DNA of 64,000 nucleotides, from assembly GCA_030015575.1 (NCBI GenBank), contig CM057344.1, positions 595,270,410 through 595,334,409 on the forward strand, in the 5' to 3' direction. A program made the translations under genes and the position numbers. Below, in pieces: positions 1-10,176 of this stretch. The notes below the pieces were generated by a model. That model was given only the letters and a program-made list of their open reading frames with translations, was not told where the DNA came from and searched no databases. The stretch is from Agapanthus africanus (taxonomy: Eukaryota > Streptophyta > Magnoliopsida > Asparagales > Amaryllidaceae). Every line of letters starts with the position of its first letter. The stretch's first letter is position 1.

Positions 1-582
1 GCACTGCTTCTTTCGGGTGACTTGCTAGTAGGTGGGTTTATTGGTATCATACCCATCATATTACTTTGTATAATATTATTCAGTTGTATCTAGTAAATTC
101 CATCAACCAAACATGTATTTATTTTTGAGATAGAGACCAGTGATGTTATTCTTTCGACCTTAGAGTCGCGCGTTGTATTTCTGTGGATTTCTTGTTGTTT
201 TGAGTTTCCTTTTGAGTTTTGATCCTCGCCCTTGGCGTTGTATATTATATTGCTTGTGTGGTTGTGACCTTCGATTGACGAAGAGCTAGCTCCCGCTTGG
301 GGATGCCTTTTATTGATTTCGTATACTATTCATGTTGTATGCCGTTTGGGAGCCAGTATTTACAAAGGAGACTCTGCCGAAATTTTCAGAAAATATTTGA
401 TGTTTTTAAAAACTGCATAATTCGGCTTATGCTATTGAAACTACTTGCTTTAAGTTGGTTTTTCCTGCACTCTACATCTTTTCTTGGTTTGGATTTCTGG
501 GTTTTCGGTTTACTTAGATTACGTACGCCTCGAGATGTTCGTAGTTTAAGTGCCGGTCATGTTCCGTACTTTCGGGTCTTGA
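1..582. other. Unassigned AT-rich left flank
   Basis: No gene or recognisable element. The stretch ends abruptly at 582/583, where homology to the Tat LTR begins. Its last bases (TTTCGGGTCTTGACA) loosely resemble the complement of the GTCACGACCC motif at 18052 just inside the TIR element, which might mean it is an end of related repeat DNA, but the match is short. The 99-codon frame at 297-596 has no recognisable features and I do not call it a gene. Confidence 0.4.
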
Positions 583-1745
583 CATTGCGCTTTTAATTTA
601 TGAACGCTTTGCGCTAGTTTAGGGGTGCGCCAGTGAGTGACACATGGCGCGCTTGGCGCTGAGCGCCAGTCCATGAGCGCAGTGCTCTGTTTTAAAAGCA
701 CAAAGCGTAAGTGGTGTCTATGGTTGACGCGTGGCATGTTTTGGCGCTGAGCGCCGATCTTAGGAGCGCAAAAGCGCAGTTCATGAGTGCAAAGCACTTT
801 TCAATAGCGCAAAGCGCATCTGATCAATTTTAAAATCAAAGAACAAATTTTATGTTCTTCTTAAAGGAGGCTTTGCCTCAAGATTCAAGAACAGAAGTTC
901 TTGTTTTTATAAAAGGGCTCTGCCTTTATAGATCAAAGATCTATGAATGAAGTAAAATACTTCTTTTATTTTTTTTTATGATTAGATCTTTTGATCTTTT
1001 TCTTTTTATCAAAAAAAAAACCTTGGTCTTTTTTCAGATCTATGATCTTTTTAGAAGATGGTTCTTCTTTTTATGAGATGGTTTCATCTCTGTTATTCAA
1101 GAACATAGTTCTTTACCTTGAAGATGAAGAAAAATCTTCTTTTTTTCTAAGAGCTTGCTCTTCTTTTTCTTAAAATTTACAGAGGATTTTGCTCTCTCTT
1201 TTCTTGTGTCCCCTAGACTTGAAGTCTAGGGGCCATTATATAGGGCCAAATGATTTGTTGAATCAGTTTAAGAGATTTTGATCCTAAGGCTTCTGTTTTA
1301 CAGAAGATAATCTTCTTGTTTTAATAAGATTGGAAAGATCTTTCCATAACAGAATTTTATTCTGATTAATTAATAATTTATTATTATTAGATCTTTTGAT
1401 CTAACGGTGGAGAATTTTTAATTCCAGCGCTGGCGCACCTTGCGTTAGCGCACCTACGTTCGACACGTGGCGCGCAGCGCAGAGCGTAGCGCAACTGCGC
1501 TAGCGCACCCATGTTTGACACGTAGCGCACAACGCAGAGCGCTGGATTTGAAGCGTTGCTTCAGCTTTTAAATTTTGAATTTTAAAACTGAGTTTTGCTC
1601 TGATTGGGGATGCGCTGCCTACGGCGCAGCGCACCTGGCGTTAGCGCGTCTGTGTTTGACACGTGGCGCGCAGCGCGCAGAATCTGAAGCTTTGCTTCGA
1701 TTTTTGAATTTTGAAATTCAAAACAGAGCTTTGCTCTGATTGGGG
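583..1745 (-). repeat. Tat 3' LTR, truncated copy
   Basis: It aligns nearly base for base with 34082-35266. The homology starts at CATTGCGCTTTTAATT (583) and ends near GATTGGGGGAAA (about 1745). The U5-like part seen at 33651-34081 is missing, so this copy is truncated at 583. The sequence is an almost continuous chain of short stem-loops, for example GAGGC-ttt-GCCTC, AGATC-aaa-GATCT and GGCGC-tga-GCGCC. A C-rich tract just right of the LTR (about 1755-1765, G-rich on the minus strand) could be the polypurine tract. Confidence 0.85.
1210..1232. promoter_or_regulatory. Perfect 10-bp hairpin beside the LTR TATA motif (left copy)
   Basis: Arms CCCCTAGACT and AGTCTAGGGG are separated by three bases. 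The copy in the other LTR is at 34706-34728 with one arm change. On the minus strand it lies just downstream of a TATATAA motif (about 1236-1243), between the TATA box and the expected transcription start. Confidence 0.7.
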
Positions 1746-2628
1746 GAAATAAATGCCCCCCCACCGTTGCGCTCACGTGGCGCACACGTGAATGTAGCGG
1801 TGGCAACATCTGAGCCCTTGGATCAACTCAGAAGTTGAAGAGGCGGTTCAGTGCCTATAAATAGGATTTTTGGTCCTTTAGATGATTATTATCTTCTTCT
1901 TGAGAATTTTTGCTCAGAGCCTTGCTCTTTTTTTAAGAACTTTCAAGAGTCAGAACTCTTAGGTAAAATTAAAAATTTTAATTTTAATTAATTAGGGTTT
2001 TTACCCATTAACAGAGCCTTGTTCTTCATAGATCTTTGATCTAAAGAAAACCCTTTTAGGGTTTCATTAATAGAGCCCTGCTCTCATAAACCCATAGATC
2101 TAAACAGATCTTTTCTTGGGGTTTCTTATCCCATGAATCAGAGCTCTGCTCTTCGATAGTATGTGGATCTTTTGATCTTTGATGAAGAACTCTTAAGAGT
2201 TTTTTCATTGATCTTGAAGATCCCAGAATTTTTAATTCTCAAGAATTAATTTTAATTAATCTTTGATGGATTTTCCATCATCATTACAGAGCCAGGCTCT
2301 TTAAGGACTTTTATTCCTTCATGATCAGAGTTTGACAAGTGTCACTCTGTCATAGAGCTTTGCTCTCAAAGGGAGATTTTCTCCTTCTCCCGAGAGATCT
2401 CTCATTCAATGAGAATTTCCTTGAGGATTTCCTTATTAATTAACAGTCTCATCCAATGATGAGGCTGTTTTATTGATTGATGAATTATCATCTGGATTTT
2501 GTGGGTCCCCCTTTGGTCCCCTTTCCACTGCATTGCAGTGTGGTACAAATTTTAAAGTGCCGAGTGTCAGAATTTTAAAATTAAATTATAGTACTGACAA
2601 TCAAATTCTGTTCTTTCTTGCAGGCGAC
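1746..2628 (+). promoter_or_regulatory. Promoter and 5' leader of the antisense PMD gene
   Basis: Between the 3' LTR and the first exon there is a clear TATA box, TATAAATA at 1856-1863, about 770 bp before the ATG at 2629. The stretch after it keeps the mini-hairpin texture of the LTR (AGAGCC-a-GGCTCT, GATGGA-ttt-TCCATC). A pyrimidine-rich acceptor ending TTCTTGCAG (2615-2623) lies six bases before the ATG, so a 5'-UTR intron is likely; its donor is not identified. No protein-coding signal is seen here. Confidence 0.6.
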
Positions 2629-4955
2629 ATGTCTTCCGATCTCTCTTTCCCATTTTTTCGTTCAGAGGGAGGATTCCCTGAGGCACCTGTGGACCGGGAG
2701 GTTCTCGCGCTCATCAGGGACTATGACCCGGAACACAAAAACCTTCACTTGTGGGGTAGGTGGTACGACCAGATTATCGGAGGTCGTCGAAGCTTTTCTT
2801 GTGTGACGCCGTTGGAGCCAATCTCGTTGATTTCGTATGCAGATGCGCCCCCGGTGAACTATGCCGTGGAGGTTATTAATTGGACTTCTGAGGGTCTTCT
2901 TCAGCCTTCGATTGTCGCCATACCCATGCAGCTGCTGGCAGCTTTGGATACCTTAGGGCGGCGCATATGCCAGGGCGAGTTGCGTCCTTGGGGACAACCC
3001 TACAACATCGGGTTGACTCCTCGACATTCGGCCAAGTATTTGCAGTGGGCCAGGTATATTTTGTCAGCGAAGAAAATGCAACTGCTGAAGCTCGGCCTAT
3101 ACCCTGCGGTTTATGCTTCGTTGTTCCAATATTCTGCTCCTCCCACATGGTGGATTAAGGCGTTCTTGGAGCAGTGGAACATCCCAACCCATACCTTTCT
3201 TCTACTGGATAGAGAAGTCTCCATCTCCTTAGAAGAATTTGCTGAGATTTTCGGTTTTCCGGTTAGGGGGGAGCACTATGAGGAGCTGCTTCCTCCAGAT
3301 GAATACGTTTTTGCCACCAAGCCAGTGGTGATGGGCCTAACGCCGGAGAACTCCATTCAGCACCAGTTTCCTAGTCTGATAAAGGTGCTGAACATGTACG
3401 AGAGCCTCTTCTTGGAATCCGGAGGCCGGGGGGTCAGTTTCGCAGACTTCATTACCCGGTTTCTTCGCCCGAGATTCTATCGCAACGAGGCGAAAAATTT
3501 GCCAAGCTTGACGACCCCTTCGGCTTTGGCTTGGACTGTCGACCAGTACTGGAAGACGATCAGAAGGGCTTTTTTTTCCTGATGTCGCAATCATTCCTCT
3601 GTCAGAAATCGCCGCTCCGGGCATTGACGAGGAGGCTTTCTTTCTTGGGTTTCTTGTGCTGTGGTTGTGCTGGTTCGCGCTCTCTATGCACCCTCGCTTA
3701 TGTGGCCGTCCTTGTTCTACCCAGCGCATCGAATGGTGGCTGGAATACAAGTGGCCATCGGGATCGCCGGGTTAGCCCACCTATACCATGGTCATAGCGT
3801 GGAGGCGGATACAACTGAACCGGGGGTGCATTCCGCCAACTTCCCGATGCATTACTTTACCTCGTGGATGGAAATGCACGTGCCCGGGGTATTCGGCATT
3901 CATAAAAGACCTTCGTTTTTCGAGCAATGCAAATTCCCGAGAATTATGCGGCTGGTTGACGCTTCTATCGTGAATCCGTCTCAGCGGGAAGCTAGGGCCT
4001 CGCTTCTTCGTCCGCGCACGGTCGGAGCTGGTATGTCTTTTACAGACAAAGTCTTGACGATCGGCCAAGAAACTTCCAAGATGGTGCTGGCATTGCGTGA
4101 CGTTTTTAAGGATGGGGCCTCCGTGTTGAAAGCCCGGGAGATTCTACATCTATACCCCATCAGGCCGGGCTTTCTCGTATTCAGGAAAAATGATGCGGCG
4201 CTTTTTATGAGGTACAACCCCCATCATTTTGCTCTGCAGCTGAGTTATAACCAAGGGTTCCACTGGAGGCGTTCTTGGAAAAACCTGCTGCTACCAAAGA
4301 GGTAATACGGGGTGCGCTGCATCAATTTATGAATACGGCCTCCCACTTCTTTATTAGCGAGCCGAGTTGCATTCCGAGGGCCCTTAACATACACGGGGCC
4401 TGGTATCAACATGTGATGGGTGCTGTTATCAGGGAAGAGAGGCGGCTGCTGCTCGATCGCAAGAGTGCGCCCCCTGCCAGGGATCGCAACATCCCTTTAA
4501 AGCGACGGATCGCTGCCCCCCCTTCGCTAAGAGAGGTTGCCGCAGTTGAGCCTCCACGGGTGCTAAGCCCTACGCGTGGATTGCCCCATGCTCCTGTAGA
4601 GACGGTGGATGTGCCATCGGTGCCCCGTGCTCCCATGGAGACGGTAAACGTAGTTTCACCCGAATCTGGCATGGGCTCGGATATCGGGACTCGCCGTCCC
4701 AAAGTGCCCACGAAGAGCAAGCTGGTTTTGGCTGCACCGGAGCTCGCTCACAGAAGAAGAAGAAGAAGTCTCTCTTCTCTGCCGATGTCTTATTTGGTCA
4801 GGAGTCTCATGCTCCTTATAGTGAGGGCTTGAGTGAGTATGGGACAAATGAGGGATTATTCATGCCACCAGATGATACTGATCTGGCGGCTGCCATCCCA
4901 GCTTCTGAGTGGTTGGCAAGCCATGAAGAGGGGTTGGCTATCCTCGCACGATCAG
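2629..4955 (+). pseudogene. Exon 1: plant mobile domain (aminotransferase-like/MAIN-type)
   Basis: The ATG at 2629 is chosen because it directly follows the acceptor. The upstream extension of the frame to 2473 has no conserved wording. The first 318 codons contain a WW pair with FLEQWN, then LEEFAEIFGFPV and PRFY. After a frameshift in the eight-T run the frame continues with LGFLVLWLCWF, and after a second shift with HLYHG and a LPxHY-like FPMHYFTSWMEMHVPG. These are typical landmarks of the PMD family, which occurs both in host proteins such as MAIN and MAIL1 and in transposons. A third shift near 4270 leads into a basic, Pro-rich tail (4275-4750), a fourth into an acidic segment ending at the donor 4955/4956. 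Confidence 0.75.
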
Positions 4956-5659
4956 GTACTCATTAGCTGTATTTTCCGCCATTGCATCATATTTCTATTA
5001 TTGTGTTATGACTAACATTTTTTTTCCTTTAACAGGCATTTCTACCGAAGAAGCTCTCGCTGCTTCTCTCAAGACTTTCAAGGAAGAGGAACGACTTCGA
5101 GCATCCTTAGGCATCGGTATATTTCGGTTCACCATGTTCCTACTCTTGTTTCTTATGAGTAATCTGACCCTTTTTTTGTCTTATCGCAGGGACCACAATA
5201 CCGATCCCGCAAGCTGATGCGGAAATTCTTCCCGGGCCAGCTACCGAAGTCCCGGCCTCTTCGGCATTGCCGAAAAAGGCCTTACTTAAACAACCGATAA
5301 CGGAGGCCTTGACGGCTCCAGAGGTAACACTGGATGCGGATGATGACGTCCTGTTGAAGAGGCTTCTAGAAGGTCTGCTTTGACGGCCCGGGAGGAAAGG
5401 AAGCGCCGGAGGCGCGCAGCAAGAGAGCGTAGTGCTGCTCTAGCTGCGGGAGCGGGTTCAAGCGCTGCTACCCCTGCTGCTACTCCTTCAGAGGAGTCTC
5501 CGGTTGCCTTGTCTACTGCTTACAGACGGACGGCACGTGCGGCTCAGGTAGTAAACGGTAAATCAACTCCAGGTAACGCGCCGTGAGGTTCCGTTGTCAA
5601 AGTTTTAAATTATCAGTTCTCATATACCTTATCTTGCAGGGCTGAGCCTTACCGAAGAA

Positions 5660-5945
5660 GTGGCGGCGAACGCCGAGCCTGAGGTAGCGGTGGAGGAGGT
5701 AGCTGCTACTGTCGAACCCGGGGCGGCGGTAGGCGATGTGGCCGCAATTGTTGGGCCCGAGGTAGTGGCTGACGAGAAAGTCACGATTGCTATGCCCGAG
5801 ATAGCTACCACTGCCGAGCCCGAGGTGGCGGCGGGGGAGACGGCTACCACGGCTGAGCCTAAGGCAGCGGTGGATGAGACAGCTACAATTACTGAGCCCG
5901 AGGTGGTGGCGAGCGAAACGGGTACAATTGCTGGGCCCGAGATGG
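5660..5945 (+). repeat. Exon 4 Pro-Glu-Val-Ala tandem repeats
   Basis: About eight degenerate copies of a 12-residue unit of the type AEPEVAxxETAT lie at the start of exon 4. They are encoded by 36-bp units with GAGCCCGAGGTGG-like cores. The repeats keep the frame, unlike much of the gene, and would form a flexible acidic region between the PMD part and the coiled coil. Confidence 0.7.
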
Positions 5946-6723
5946 TCGCTCTTTCTCAAGAGTCAGGCACCGCTCCGATCATCGCTCTTCCCTCCTACGG
6001 ATCTTTGCCGTCTCCTGGCGTCGCGAGCGTGATGACGACTCTCGTGGAGTCAGGGGATGAGGCGACGGGAGGTGAGACCACCCCGATGGAGGAGGGAGAC
6101 GTCGCTGTTGTATCAAGTGAAGCCCTCGTCACGGCTCCGGCTGGCGACTCATCAGGTAGATTTTAGGTCACCGCCCTTCTTTTTATTCTGCAATCTTTCC
6201 TGACAGGGTTTATCTTGTTTCTAATGCAGGTGCAGCTAGTGCTGATGTCGCACTACCCAAGGCAGCGCCATCAGCTACCGCCTTGACGGTGACACCTTCT
6301 CTACCCTCTCTCGTACCATCTTAGATGTTGGAAGGTGCGGATTCGTGACTCATCGGTCTTATTTTTAAGCTGTATAACTTACGTACTGACGTTGCACTAT
6401 TGTGTCCTTGCAGGAGTCCTTTTTGACCACCTGTATCAAGTGTTGCACCCACACTTCTCCTTCTTGTCAAAGATTAGTCCACCTGCTGGTGTCGGTGAGT
6501 ATTTTCTCTAAATGACATCCTTTTCTTTAACAGGCAGTCGCATTACCGCTAACTCTTCTTTATTTTGCTTGTAGCCTTACGAATTGAAGGAGGGGACGAG
6601 GCTGTTGTTGCGCCACCAGTACTCCCAGCCCTGCCCCCCTGTTGCAGCCGGTATAGTAGACTCTACTTTTCGCATATTTTTTTTATTTCCTGAGTCGACA
6701 TCTGATTATGATATATTTTGCAG

Positions 6724-7433
6724 CAATCACATCGACTCCAGCCCCGTTCGAGTCTCGCATTATAATGCCGGCAGGGCCTTTTTTCAGACGTCCATCATCT
6801 AAAGGTGCTGTGACCAGTCTACGCATGCTGAGCGAATATATCGAGGAGCTTGACGCGGAGACTCCCACATCTGCTGCGGATTTTGCCGCAGAGGTTAATC
6901 CTATACTGGCGATGCTCATGAACTTTCATGGTGAGGGCGTCGTTGAGTCTTGGGTTAATCGCTGCAGAGAAATCGAGGCTTGCCTGCATGAGCTTGAGCT
7001 TAGGCGTCCTGCACCTGAGATTCCGGCTATGAGCACTCAACGGGCTGTGTGGATCGAGCAGAGCACTTCTTACTTCCACCATCTTGAACAAGAAGTGGCT
7101 TTAAAGCAAAATTAATGTAAAGAAACTTCAAGCGAATCTGCTCGACTGCATGCCGAGGTTGATGCGAATGCTGCCCAGTTGAAAGTTATCTTTGAAGCCC
7201 TTCTGTGATGTATTTTTGATGGGTTAACATTGAGGCAGAAGCTCAACGTCGTCGAGCGGGATGCACAAGATCGTGAAGCAGCTCAGCAAGCCGTCGAGGA
7301 ACAACTTTCGTCTTACTTGCAGCAGCAAGCCCAGGTCGAAGCGGAGTTGGCCGTGGCAGCTGGTCTAGAAGAGGGGCTGAGGGAAGTGCGTGAGCGGCTG
7401 ATTGAATTATTGAAAGCGCTTTCCTTTCAGTAA
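6724..7433 (+). pseudogene. Exon 8: C-terminal coiled-coil segment of the PMD gene
   Basis: It opens after the acceptor TTTTGCAG at 6716-6723 and reads well to 7112. The wording is rich in Glu, Leu and Ala (LSEYIEELDAET, HHLEQEVALK). After a frame break it continues in two pieces to the stop at 7431-7433, with heptad-like Gln/Glu/Leu segments (EEQLSSYLQQQAQVEAEL). A long helical coil is therefore likely. No enzymatic motif is visible. Confidence 0.6.
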
Positions 7434-7461
7434 TAATTTTTTTGTACCATTTGTAATTTTG

Positions 7462-7467
7462 AATAAA
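7462..7467 (+). terminator. Poly(A) signal of the PMD gene
   Basis: AATAAA lies 29 bases past the stop at 7431-7433, in a T-rich context. A second AATAAA-type motif follows near 7523. Both fit plus-strand transcript ends. Confidence 0.55.
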
Positions 7468-7669
7468 ATGTATTTGTTCTTTTATTCTTTCATATGATGT
7501 ATTTTGTACCCAATTGAATTCATGAATAAAAGATACACATTTTTTGTAATGCCTTATGTCATCTCTCTGCTTTCTTCTTTCTTGCTGTGTTGTTTGCCAT
7601 GTGATTTTAGTAAGTGCGGTCTGTTGATAGTATATAGCCGTCAATCTTGGATCCTTTGTAGAGTGGTGA

Positions 7670-7890
7670 TGGCTTAGGAAATAGGGTTAGGATCTATCAC
7701 CTAAGACTTTTCAATTTATGAGCCGTGGGGGTTTCATAAAGAACTTTCTCCCTACCGGTCGAGAGGATCCCGTAGGTGTAATTTCTCCTTAAGAATCGTG
7801 AGGATTCCTAAGTGTGTTTTCTCTTGAAAGTCATAAGGATCTTACAAGAGAATTTACTCTCTTACGAGTCGTGAGGACCCGCAGGTGATG
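7670..7890. repeat. Stem-loop block, copy 1
   Basis: First of three diverged blocks of about 200 bp (also 9605-9820 and 9950-10170). Each is a row of 25-35 bp imperfect palindromes whose loop is close to CGTGAGG or TCGTGAGGAT while the stems differ. Each block starts with a similar CTAAGACTTTT phrase. Non-coding. Confidence 0.75.
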
Positions 7891-7894
7891 GGTG

Positions 7895-8965
7895 AAGTTG
7901 TCCTTATCCGCATTTCACGGAGTCAGGAGTTGCTTTGGATGCTTCCCACGGGTTCACTGCCGTGTTCTGTGAGGACCAGGCTCCGCTCTGGACATTTCCC
8001 ACGGGGTCAAGGTTGACATTATCCGCGTTCCACGTAACCAGAAATTTTGATCTAGATGCTTCCCATGGGTTCACTGCCGTGTTCGGCAAGGACTAGGCTC
8101 CGCTCTGGACGTTTCCCATAGGGTCAGGATTGAGATAAGCCGCGTTCCACGTAGCCAGGAATTTTGCTCTGGATGCTTCCCATGAGTTCACTGCCGTATT
8201 CGGCGAGGACCAGGCTCTGCTCTGGACATTTTCGACGAGGTCAGGATTGACATAAGCCGCGTTCCACGTAGCCAGGAATTTTGCTCTGGATGCTTCCCAC
8301 GGGTTCACTGCCGTGTTCGGCGAGGACCAGGCTCCACTCTGGATGCTTCACACGGGGTCATTTCCGTGCTCTGCGAGGACCAGGATCCGCTCTGGACGTT
8401 TCCCACGGGGTCAGGATTGACATAAGCCGCGTTCCACGTAGCCAGGAATTTTGCTTTGGATGCTTCCCATGGGTTCACTGCCGTGTTCGGCGAGGACCAG
8501 GCTCCACTCTGGATGCTTCACACGTGGTCATTGCCGTGCTCTGCGAGGACCAGGATCCGCTCTGGACGTTTCCCATGGGGTCAGAATTGACATAAGCCAC
8601 GTTCCATGTAGCCAGGAATTTTGCTCTAGATGCTTCCCACGGGTTCACTGCCGTGTTCGGCGAGGACTAGGCTCCGCTCTGGATGCTTCACATGGGTTCA
8701 CTGCCGTGCTCTACAAGGACCAGGATCCACTCTGGATATTTCTCACGGGGTCAGGATTGACATAAGCCGCATTCCACGTAGCCAGGAATTTGCTCTGGAT
8801 GCTTCCCACAGGTTCATTGCCGTATCAGCGAGGACCAGGCTCCGCTCTGGATGCTTCACACGGGGTCATTGCCGTGCTCTGCGAGGACCAGGATCCGCTC
8901 TGGACGTTTCCCACGGGGTCAGGATTGACATAAGCCGCGTTCCACGTAGCCAGGAATTTTGCTTC
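7895..8965. repeat. Tandem array of 117/170-bp units
   Basis: Seven units are marked by GATGCTTCCCA near 7938, 8055, 8174, 8289, 8458, 8628 and 8797. The first spacings are 115-117 bp. Later units are about 170 bp because of an extra 55-bp segment (GGATGCTTCACAC...). Long open frames seen on both strands are a by-product of repetition. It lies between the PMD gene and pol, in the 3' non-coding part of the Tat element. Confidence 0.85.
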
Positions 8966-9182
8966 ATCCGCATTTCACGGAGTCAGGGTTTGACTCTCGG
9001 TCATCTGTGTACCGCCGAGTCATGGAACTGGGAGTTGCTGCTGTTCCACTTTGCTTGATGTTGTGTTTGTCATAATGAAACGGATGTTGAGATGATCTCC
9101 AGGCCATCTGTGAACTGTTGAGATTTGGCTTCTTCTTCTGATGAAACCTAGGGAGGAAAGGTGTGATTCCTTCTTTGTTTGC

Positions 9183-9229
9183 GCCCCTGGATTGTATACA
9201 GGGATTGATGTGATATCACCTGTAGGGCA
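9183..9229. repeat. GATTGTATAC cassette, copy a
   Basis: A short segment of the form GCCC-n-GATTGTATAC-n-TGTAGGGC. Other copies are at 9885-9930, 33109-33156 (Tat leader) and 61653-61701 (leader fragment). The ends GCCC and GGGC are complementary. Confidence 0.65.
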
Positions 9230-9254
9230 TAAATTTCATTTTTTTATTTCTTTC

Positions 9255-9475
9255 CGCTATGCTCTATCATTTCAGCTTTTATATCGCGGAGGTCGCGATT
9301 TCCCAATCATTTCGGCTATTTTTCGCGGTGCCCAATCATTTCGGCTATTTGTTTTATTTTTACTCGCTGTTTTTTATTGCGAGTTGCCCAATCATTTCGG
9401 CTATTTTGCATGCATACATTTTTTTACTTGCTGATTTTGTTGTAAGTTGCCCCATCATTTCGGCTATTTCGTATG
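9255..9475. repeat. CATTTCGGCTATTT repeat cluster
   Basis: Four good copies of CCCAATCATTTCGGCTATTT (about 9301, 9331, 9388, 9451) and a weaker one near 9268, separated by 30-62 bp of T-rich DNA. Non-coding; no dyad symmetry noted. Confidence 0.75.
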
Positions 9476-9604
9476 CATGTGTGGCTCGCTAGCTTCTTGC
9501 CGCAAGCTTGGATTTAGACACCGATTTCGGCATCAGCACCGCTACAACTGGGATATTGCCAAGAGCGAATCATCATTTGCCTTTGTCGATGACGAACAAA
9601 GGTG

Positions 9605-9820
9605 GCTTAGCAAACAGGGTTAAGATCCTCTCGACTAAGGCTTTTGACTTTATGAGCCGTAAGGGTCTCATAAAGGTATTTCTCCCTGCGAGTCGTGAGG
9701 ATCTCGTAGGTGCGTTTTCTCCTTAGGGATCGTGAGGATTCCTAAGTGCATGGTATCTTATAAGTCGTAAGGATCTTACAAGAGCGCTTTCTCCTTACAA
9801 GTCGAGAGGACTTACAAGGG
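9605..9820. repeat. Stem-loop block, copy 2
   Basis: It contains a perfect 9-bp hairpin, CTTTATGAG (9648-9656) and CTCATAAAG (9667-9675), then CTTAGGGAT (9722-9730) with ATTCCTAAG (9738-9746, one G-T pair), followed by weaker ones with the same TCGTRAGGAT-type loop. Confidence 0.75.
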
Positions 9821-9884
9821 TTGTTCACCGTGTAGACATATCCCTGGTCACAGATGGGACTTTGTTGGGGAAATGTTTATTCGC

Positions 9885-9930
9885 GCCCGTGAATTGTATA
9901 CAAGGATCAGCATTGAGCCGCTTGTAGGGC
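9885..9930. repeat. GATTGTATAC cassette, copy b
   Basis: Same organisation as 9183-9229, here reading GCCCGTGAATTGTATAC and ending TTGTAGGGC. It lies between stem-loop blocks 2 and 3. Confidence 0.6.
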
Positions 9931-9949
9931 AGTATCGGAGGTTGTGGGG

Positions 9950-10170
9950 GCTGCTTAAGAACAGGTTCAGATCCCTATAGCTTAAGACTTTTGAATCTTA
10001 TGAGCCGTGAGGGTCCCATAAGAGGATTCTCCTTACAACTCGTGAGGATCTCGCAAGTGTAATTTCTCCTCAGGAATCGTGAGGATCCCCAAGTGTATTG
10101 CTCCCTTGTGAGTCGTAAGGATCTCACGCAGGTGGTTTCTCCTTACAAAGTTGAGAGGACCTCGCAAGTG
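9950..10170. repeat. Stem-loop block, copy 3
   Basis: Third copy of the block at 7670 and 9605. It opens with TTAAGACTTTTGAATC and has five loop-like GTGAGG or GTAAGG cores in a row. The stems are the most decayed of the three. Confidence 0.65.
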
Positions 10171-10176
10171 TCTTTT

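Larger units (their letters stand above)
2624..7433 (+). pseudogene. Antisense PMD-domain gene carried by the Tat element, eight exons
   Basis: Exons inferred from GT-AG sites plus frame continuity: 2624-4955, 5036-5116, 5190-5572, 5640-6155, 6230-6334, 6414-6494, 6575-6650 and 6724-7433. Introns are 67-80 nt. Every intron splits a codon after its first base, and each junction restores one reading frame. The product would be an N-terminal plant mobile domain, a basic/charged linker, a Pro-Glu-Val-Ala repeat region and a C-terminal coiled coil. The gene runs against gag-pol; additional ORFs, some antisense, are known from Tat-lineage elements. It is broken by frameshifts (T-run 3570-3577; about 3660-3720; about 4250-4290; about 4750; about 5350-5375; a C-run near 6635; about 7100), a stop at 6322-6324 and stops around 7113-7205. 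Its function in the element is unknown. Confidence 0.75.

Noticed and set aside
5597-5959. Minus-strand frames opposite exon 4
   Set aside because: Shadow of the Pro-Glu-Val-Ala repeats on the plus strand, where splice sites and frame agree.
8093-9058. Several 70-140 codon frames on both strands with similar repeated protein text
   Set aside because: They lie wholly within the 117/170-bp tandem array; repetition alone keeps frames open, and units not divisible by three put the same DNA in different frames.
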